Assembly: GCA_964393405.1 (NCBI GenBank)
Contig: CAYMTR010000001.1
Span: 210,954-274,953 of the forward strand
Source: CAYMTR01 sp964393405
GTDB lineage: Bacteria; Bacteroidota; Bacteroidia; Bacteroidales; Prolixibacteraceae
DNA: 64,000 nt
Direction: 5' to 3'
Position numbers and translations under genes: made by a program
Shown: positions 60,051-64,000 of the stretch, one piece after another
Layout: every line of letters starts with the position of its first letter
Numbering within the stretch: the first letter of the stretch is position 1
Notes under the pieces: model-generated
The model's database searches: none
What the model was told of the DNA's origin: nothing
The model's input: only the letters and a program-made list of their open reading frames with translations

Positions 60051-60629
60051 TTATAACTTGAATTTTTCCTTTTCCAACTGCAACACAATCGTCTCAATTA
60101 AGTAGTGTTTATATACTGGATCGTATCTTTCTTTCAGATCGTTTTTAAATATCTTTGCTATGCCCTGCCAGAAGTGGGCTGCAAAATCACCTTTCAGCTC
60201 TCCAATAAGTTCGTATGAAGTTTCCCCAATTTCACGGTCAATCAACAACATCAGATATCTTCCTTCAGAAATTGTCAGTTTCTTAAACTCTTTTTCGTGT
60301 TTTTTAAACAATTCTTTCTCAACCTTCTTAATGTATTCACGTTTTTTCTCCCTACTTTTCAATCCCTTGTACTTTTTATTGTACTTGTCCATTTCAGCAG
60401 CTGCCTCTTTGGCAAAAGGATAAACTTTTTTGATCTTCTTGACAATTCTGCCATATTGCTTGGGATTCATCTTGAAACCTTTCCTTGGATAAACATCTAT
60501 CTCTTCAAGTTCCCTGAAAATCGTTGAATCATATGCAGCTAATGTTATCTTGCCTTCTTGTCCCCATACTGTGGAAGTAATGAAGATCAGAAAGAACAGG
60601 GATAATATTGATTTCAAATAATTTGACAT
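60051..60629 (-). CDS. DUF4294 family exported protein (copy 2)
   Basis: I place the start at the ATG at 60629, which begins a signal peptide (MSNYLKSILSLFFLIFITSTVWGQ); the frame extends 12 codons upstream but is not signal-like. The 192-residue product has VYPRKGFKMNPKQYGRIVKKIKKVYPF, LTISEGRYLMLLIDREIGETSY (LIDREIG at 129-135) and AAHFWQGIAKIFKNDLKERYDP, all DUF4294. It resembles copy 1 at 13963-14475 but is richer in lysine. It lies tail to tail with the glycosylphosphotransferase gene, which need not mean shared function. Confidence 0.88.
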   Translation of the reverse strand: MSNYLKSILSLFFLIFITSTVWGQEGKITLAAYDSTIFRELEEIDVYPRKGFKMNPKQYGRIVKKIKKVYPFAKEAAAEMDKYNKKYKGLKSREKKREYIKKVEKELFKKHEKEFKKLTISEGRYLMLLIDREIGETSYELIGELKGDFAAHFWQGIAKIFKNDLKERYDPVYKHYLIETIVLQLEKEKFKL

Positions 60630-60759
60630 TTTTGCTTTATCTTTCAATTTTAGAATTAAAAACAAATCCCGTGCCGTTTAAACGTGACAACAGTCATTTT
60701 TAATATCTGATATCATCAGAAAGATTTACTTAAATTTACACAATCTAATTCAGTATTAT

Positions 60760-62016
60760 ATGCACAAAGTTAATGTCAGTTCTGAGATAGGTGTACTTGA
60801 AGCCGTAATTTTACATTCTCCAGGTCAGGAAGTTGAAAAAATGACTCCTGAGAATGTTGAAAGGGCTTTATACAGCGATATTTTAAACCTTTCAGTAGCA
60901 AAGGAAGAGTATAAACAGTTTAAGGGCATCCTTGAAATGCATTGCCCTTCATATGAAGTAAGAGACCTTCTTGCTGATATACTTGAAGAAAATGAAGTCA
61001 AGACAAAACTACTTTCTACAATTTGTCAAAGGGAGGGAGTCCCCGAGTTGCAGGAATATCTTCTTTCCCTGAATGAAGATGAAATTGCCCGCCAGCTTAT
61101 TGAAGGTGTCGACCTGAAGCGCGACAGTCTTACAAAATACCTAAGCGATGAAAGGTACAGCCTCAGGCCACTTCATAACTTCTTGTATACCAGGGATGCT
61201 TCAGTTTCACTTTACAACAAGGTGCTCATAGGCAAGATGGCAAGCAACGTGCGCGACAGGGAATCAATAATCATGAACGCTATATTCAGACATCATAAAT
61301 TGTTTGTAGCTGAAACTATCAATCCATATGAATTAATTCCTGAGAAAGATCTTTCATCAATAAAGATTGAGGGAGGCGACTTGTTGGTTGTCAGCGATAA
61401 TGTTATTGTTGTTGGCACAGGACTCAGGACTTCAACTCAGGGAATAGATTTCATTTCTGATTTTATAAAGAAGGAAAGAAAAGGTTCATTCCATATAATA
61501 GTTCAGGAATTGCCACATCAACCTGAATCTTTTATTCACCTTGATATGGCATTCACCCTTCTCGATAAAGATTATTGCATGGTCTATGAACCTTTGATGC
61601 TACCACAGACACGCTACAGAACTATTCATATTATCATCGATAACGGCAAGGTAAAATCAATAAGCAATGAACCGGGACTGCTTAATGCGATCAACAATCT
61701 TGGATTCAATTTCAAGCCTGTAAAATGTGGAGGCTCCGACAACTGGAACCAGGAGCGGGAACAATGGCACAGTGGTGCAAACTTCTTTGCTTTGGCACCT
61801 GGAGTGATAATTGGATATGAAAGAAATATACATACTCTTGAAGAACTCGATAAACATGGTTTCAACGTAGTACCTTCATCTGATATTCTAAATAAAAAAG
61901 TATCTTTCCCAAAATATAAAACTGTAATTACAATTGCAGGTGCTGAACTTGCCCGCGGAGGTGGCGGAGCACGTTGTATGAGCATGCCCGTGAAAAGAAA
62001 ATTTGTAGATTGGTAA
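60760..62016 (+). CDS. arcA: Arginine deiminase
   Basis: The 418-residue guanidino-group hydrolase converts arginine to citrulline and ammonia. It shows YTRDASVSL, the EGGD aspartate in KIEGGDLLVVS, HLDMAFTLLDKDYC, and the nucleophile cysteine C406 in GGGGARCMSMPVKRK, with the usual helical insert at residues 80-160. Length is typical. The arcB and arcC genes are not adjacent; a Crp/Fnr regulator lies 540 bases downstream on the other strand. The start at 60760 follows an AT-rich gap without another gene. Confidence 0.93.
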   Translation: MHKVNVSSEIGVLEAVILHSPGQEVEKMTPENVERALYSDILNLSVAKEEYKQFKGILEMHCPSYEVRDLLADILEENEVKTKLLSTICQREGVPELQEYLLSLNEDEIARQLIEGVDLKRDSLTKYLSDERYSLRPLHNFLYTRDASVSLYNKVLIGKMASNVRDRESIIMNAIFRHHKLFVAETINPYELIPEKDLSSIKIEGGDLLVVSDNVIVVGTGLRTSTQGIDFISDFIKKERKGSFHIIVQELPHQPESFIHLDMAFTLLDKDYCMVYEPLMLPQTRYRTIHIIIDNGKVKSISNEPGLLNAINNLGFNFKPVKCGGSDNWNQEREQWHSGANFFALAPGVIIGYERNIHTLEELDKHGFNVVPSSDILNKKVSFPKYKTVITIAGAELARGGGGARCMSMPVKRKFVDW

Positions 62017-62026
62017 TTTATCGAAA

Positions 62027-62560
62027 ATGAGAAAACTCAGTAACAGGGAACTTAACCGAATGGACGTTGAGGAATTTAGAAATACTGACAAAAATCCCAT
62101 AATAGTTGTTCTTGACAATATAAGGAGTTGTAATAATATTGGTTCTGTCTTCAGAACGTCAGATGCCCTGCTGACAGAAGCTATCTATTTGTGTGGCTAT
62201 ACTGCCACTCCTCCTAACAAGGATATCCACAAGACAGCCCTTGATGCTGAAAACAGTGTTTCCTGGAGGTATTTTGAGAAAACGGAAGATGCAGTATCCA
62301 CTCTGAAAGAATCAGGCTATAAAGTTTTTGCCGTGGAGCAGGTTGAAAACAGCATAATGCTAACCGAATACTATCCCATAAAAGGAGAAAGAATTGCCCT
62401 TGTATTTGGCAACGAAGTTAAAGGAGTAAGTCAAAATGTTGTAAACCTGTGTGATGGAGCTATTGAGATACCTCAATACGGAACAAAGCACTCATTCAAC
62501 ATTGCTGTTAGTGCAGGTATTGTACTTTGGGATATTGTTAATAAGATGGAAAAAGATTAG
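62027..62560 (+). CDS. TrmH-family RNA 2'-O-methyltransferase
   Basis: The 177-residue SpoU/TrmH-type enzyme has IIVVLDNIRSCNNIGSVFRTSDA at the start of the knotted fold, ALVFGNEVKGVSQNVV and the final EIPQYGTKHSFNIAVSAGIVLW motif, where SAM sits in the trefoil knot. It probably methylates tRNA or rRNA; the substrate is not determined. It starts 10 bases after arcA and overlaps the Crp/Fnr gene end by four bases. Confidence 0.93.
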   Translation: MRKLSNRELNRMDVEEFRNTDKNPIIVVLDNIRSCNNIGSVFRTSDALLTEAIYLCGYTATPPNKDIHKTALDAENSVSWRYFEKTEDAVSTLKESGYKVFAVEQVENSIMLTEYYPIKGERIALVFGNEVKGVSQNVVNLCDGAIEIPQYGTKHSFNIAVSAGIVLWDIVNKMEKD

Positions 62561-63258
62561 ATGCTTGCAATTCTCCTTAAAGAAGCAACATCTTTAAATT
62601 TTATCCTGCGACCTTTAAGTTCAATCAGTCCATCCTGTTTGAATTCTGAAAGAAGCCTAATCACCGATTCTGTAGCCGTACCAACCATATTTGCCAGCTC
62701 TTCCCTTGTAAGCGATATTTGAAGAAGGTTATTATCGTCAACGTCAAAGTTATCTTTCAAAAGAAGCAATACTTCAGCAAGCCTTTCGCGTACAGTTTTT
62801 TGAGCAATATCTGTGATATAATCGTTTGCCTCGCGAAGCTCTCTACATAGTATCTGAATCATCCAGTGAGAGAATTTCCAGTTATTCTGGAGAAGAAATA
62901 ACAAGGTCTGATAAGGAATGTGGCACAATACAGCGTCATCAATAACCTTGGCGGTAGTACATGCAAGCTCTTGACTAAGAAGAGACCTGAAGGCGATAAT
63001 ATCGCCTTTTTTAACAAACCGGATAATCTGTTCCTTGCCATCGATACCGGTCTTATAAATCTTCAGAATACCTTTAGTAATGCAGTAGAATCCTGTAAGG
63101 CGGCTTCCTTCACGGTATACGACACTACCCTTCTTGTACAGCTGACATGCCTTATCATAATCGAGTTTAGCAGTCTCTGATTCATTCAGGTGTTTAAAAA
63201 ACTTAAAATCAGACAGGTTAGTCTCTTCTGTCGCTAGGTTGCTTGATGAATTTCTCAT
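62557..63258 (-). CDS. Crp/Fnr-family transcriptional regulator
   Basis: The 233-residue protein has a cyclic-nucleotide-binding-type beta roll (YKKGSVVYREGSRLTGFYCITKGILKIY, IRFVKKGDIIAFRSLL) and a winged helix with LTREELANMVGTATESVIRLLSEFKQDGLIELKGRRI. The N terminus (SNLATEET) has no cysteines for an Fe-S cluster, so it does not sense oxygen as FNR does. It might regulate the divergent OsmC gene or arcA, since Crp-family members control arginine deiminase in other bacteria; this is inference. Confidence 0.92.
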   Translation of the reverse strand: MRNSSSNLATEETNLSDFKFFKHLNESETAKLDYDKACQLYKKGSVVYREGSRLTGFYCITKGILKIYKTGIDGKEQIIRFVKKGDIIAFRSLLSQELACTTAKVIDDAVLCHIPYQTLLFLLQNNWKFSHWMIQILCRELREANDYITDIAQKTVRERLAEVLLLLKDNFDVDDNNLLQISLTREELANMVGTATESVIRLLSEFKQDGLIELKGRRIKFKDVASLRRIASI

Positions 63259-63419
63259 AACATTAATTGCTAAAAGAACTAATCATTAGGTTTTAGATTC
63301 GTAAATATAACTAATCTTAAAGTTGAATGAAAATTATATATATAAATCGATTTATTTTTTTTAAAAACATATCCCAACTAAAGTTTGTTTATTAGAAGTA
63401 TTTAAATAAAAGTATTTTA

Positions 63420-63833
63420 ATGGCAGATCAAATATCAATAAACTGGAGAGACAATTTAGCATTTGATGCAGAGGCCGACGGACATAAGATAACTATGGAC
63501 GCATCGCTTGAAGGTGGTGGCAATAATCTGGGCATGAGACCAAAAAAGCTGATGCTAACAGCATTAGCCGGTTGCTCTGGAATGGATGTTATCTTGATTC
63601 TTAAAAAGATGAAGATTGAACCTAAAATGTTCAATGTTAAAGTAAGCGGTGAACTGACCGAAGAGCATCCAAAACATTATGTATCAATGCATATAATTTA
63701 TGAGTTTAAGGGCGAGAACCTTCCTGTCGACAAAATAAATAGAGCAATAAAGTTATCAGAAGAAACATATTGCGGTGTCTGGGCAGTTTATAAAAAGACA
63801 ATGCCAGTTACGTGGGAGGTAGTGTTGTTATAG
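63420..63833 (+). CDS. OsmC-family peroxiredoxin-like protein
   Basis: The 137-residue OsmC/Ohr-fold protein has GNNLGMRPKKLMLTALAGCSGMDVILILKKMKIEP, with one conserved cysteine in the AGCSG helix, and the second cysteine in EETYCGVWAVYKK. OsmC and Ohr proteins reduce organic hydroperoxides with such a pair. It is likely of the short OsmC type. It is divergent from the Crp/Fnr regulator, which may control it, with a 161-base AT-rich gap between them. Confidence 0.92.
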   Translation: MADQISINWRDNLAFDAEADGHKITMDASLEGGGNNLGMRPKKLMLTALAGCSGMDVILILKKMKIEPKMFNVKVSGELTEEHPKHYVSMHIIYEFKGENLPVDKINRAIKLSEETYCGVWAVYKKTMPVTWEVVLL

Positions 63834-63834
63834 T

Positions 63835-64000
63835 TTAATCACTCTTTATTATTTTTATTACTTTAGTATAAACATCGTTAGCGAATTGGAGAAAGTAAAC
63901 TCCCTCTGATATTTCATTAAGATCAACTGAACAAATCCTTTCATTTTGTGTGAAATTAAACAAAACACTTCCGTTGATATCGAATACTTTTATTTGGTAC
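63835..64000 (-). CDS. T9SS cargo protein, C-terminal sorting domain only (truncated by window edge)
   Basis: Reading the minus strand from the right edge to the stop at 63835-63837 gives 54 residues: YQIKVFDINGSVLFN, then SVDLNEISEGVYFLQF and a final TKVIKIIKSD. This is a T9SS type A sorting domain, including the KVFDxxGxxL and GVYFL patterns. The cargo part and start lie beyond the window. The stop codon lies one base after the OsmC stop, so the genes are tail to tail. Confidence 0.88.
   Translation of the reverse strand, partial: YQIKVFDINGSVLFNFTQNERICSVDLNEISEGVYFLQFANDVYTKVIKIIKSD

Overview
The window looks like a chromosomal segment of an AT-rich member of the phylum Bacteroidota, probably Bacteroidales or a close relative. 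The evidence is a GldA-type ABC ATPase, several type IX secretion (T9SS) C-terminal sorting domains, a TonB receptor with a carboxypeptidase-like N-terminal domain, families largely confined to this phylum (DUF4294, DUF4292, HU-CCDC81/SPOR), TAnnTTTG-type -7 promoter elements and a general lack of Shine-Dalgarno sequences. I found no rRNA, tRNA, CRISPR array, insertion sequence or phage module. Both ends cut genes: a Na/Pi cotransporter on the left and a T9SS cargo gene on the right.

Layout. 0-5 kb: the cotransporter end, gldA translationally coupled to a GT2 glycosyltransferase, then DUF58 and dGTPase genes on the minus strand. 5-10 kb: a lipoprotein, a TonB-dependent receptor, a small lipoprotein and trpS. 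10-14.5 kb: a tandem pair of small signal-peptide proteins with hydrophobic WGC tails and a tight five-gene operon of exported proteins (LolA-like, an exported YidD-like protein, two TPR proteins with Pro-Gly-Ser-Gly hydrophobic tails, DUF4294). 14.5-19.7 kb: a lipase-like hydrolase, an alkyltransferase-like DNA repair protein, an SDR, an Mrp ATPase, an RRM/Gly-rich RNA-binding protein and pgk. 19.7-23.6 kb: an accessory T9SS cargo island with a decayed sorting-domain remnant, regulatory-looking repeats, a (CAAA)7 tract at the start of a surface protein gene, a papain-like protease and another sorted protein. 23.6-28.6 kb: a HU/SPOR protein, galE, rfbB (dTDP-glucose 4,6-dehydratase), a glycosyltransferase-like protein and a coiled-coil membrane protein.

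28.8-38.7 kb is a long plus-strand run: a glycerol-3-phosphate-dehydrogenase-like protein without its nucleotide-binding motif, an SDR, a metallo-beta-lactamase-fold hydrolase, LD-carboxypeptidase, YraN, dUTPase, a large TPR lipoprotein, a DUF4292 lipoprotein, an EnvC-like LytM protein, a HAD phosphatase and a small membrane protein. 38.7-46.3 kb is a minus-strand housekeeping block (a GATase-like secreted protein, dnaB, ddl, rluD, a PASTA protein, rpmH, rsmG, an ECF sigma factor). 46.3-50.7 kb holds tgt, an LptF/LptG permease and a biotin-dependent carboxylase pair. 50.7-57.6 kb holds ispE, a 28-residue membrane peptide gene with its own terminator, homoserine dehydrogenase, gcvP, an MBL hydrolase and pcm. 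57.7-64 kb holds a degenerate Gfo/Idh-like protein, a polyprenyl glycosylphosphotransferase, a second DUF4294 protein, arginine deiminase, a TrmH-type methyltransferase, a Crp/Fnr regulator, OsmC and the truncated T9SS cargo gene.

The genes mostly serve envelope construction (peptidoglycan, LPS/exopolysaccharide, lipoproteins, T9SS cargo) and core metabolism. The most novel-looking items are the exported YidD operon, the (CAAA)n phase-variation candidate, the tandem WGC proteins, the pseudoenzymes derived from GlpD and Gfo/Idh families, and the 28-residue gene.
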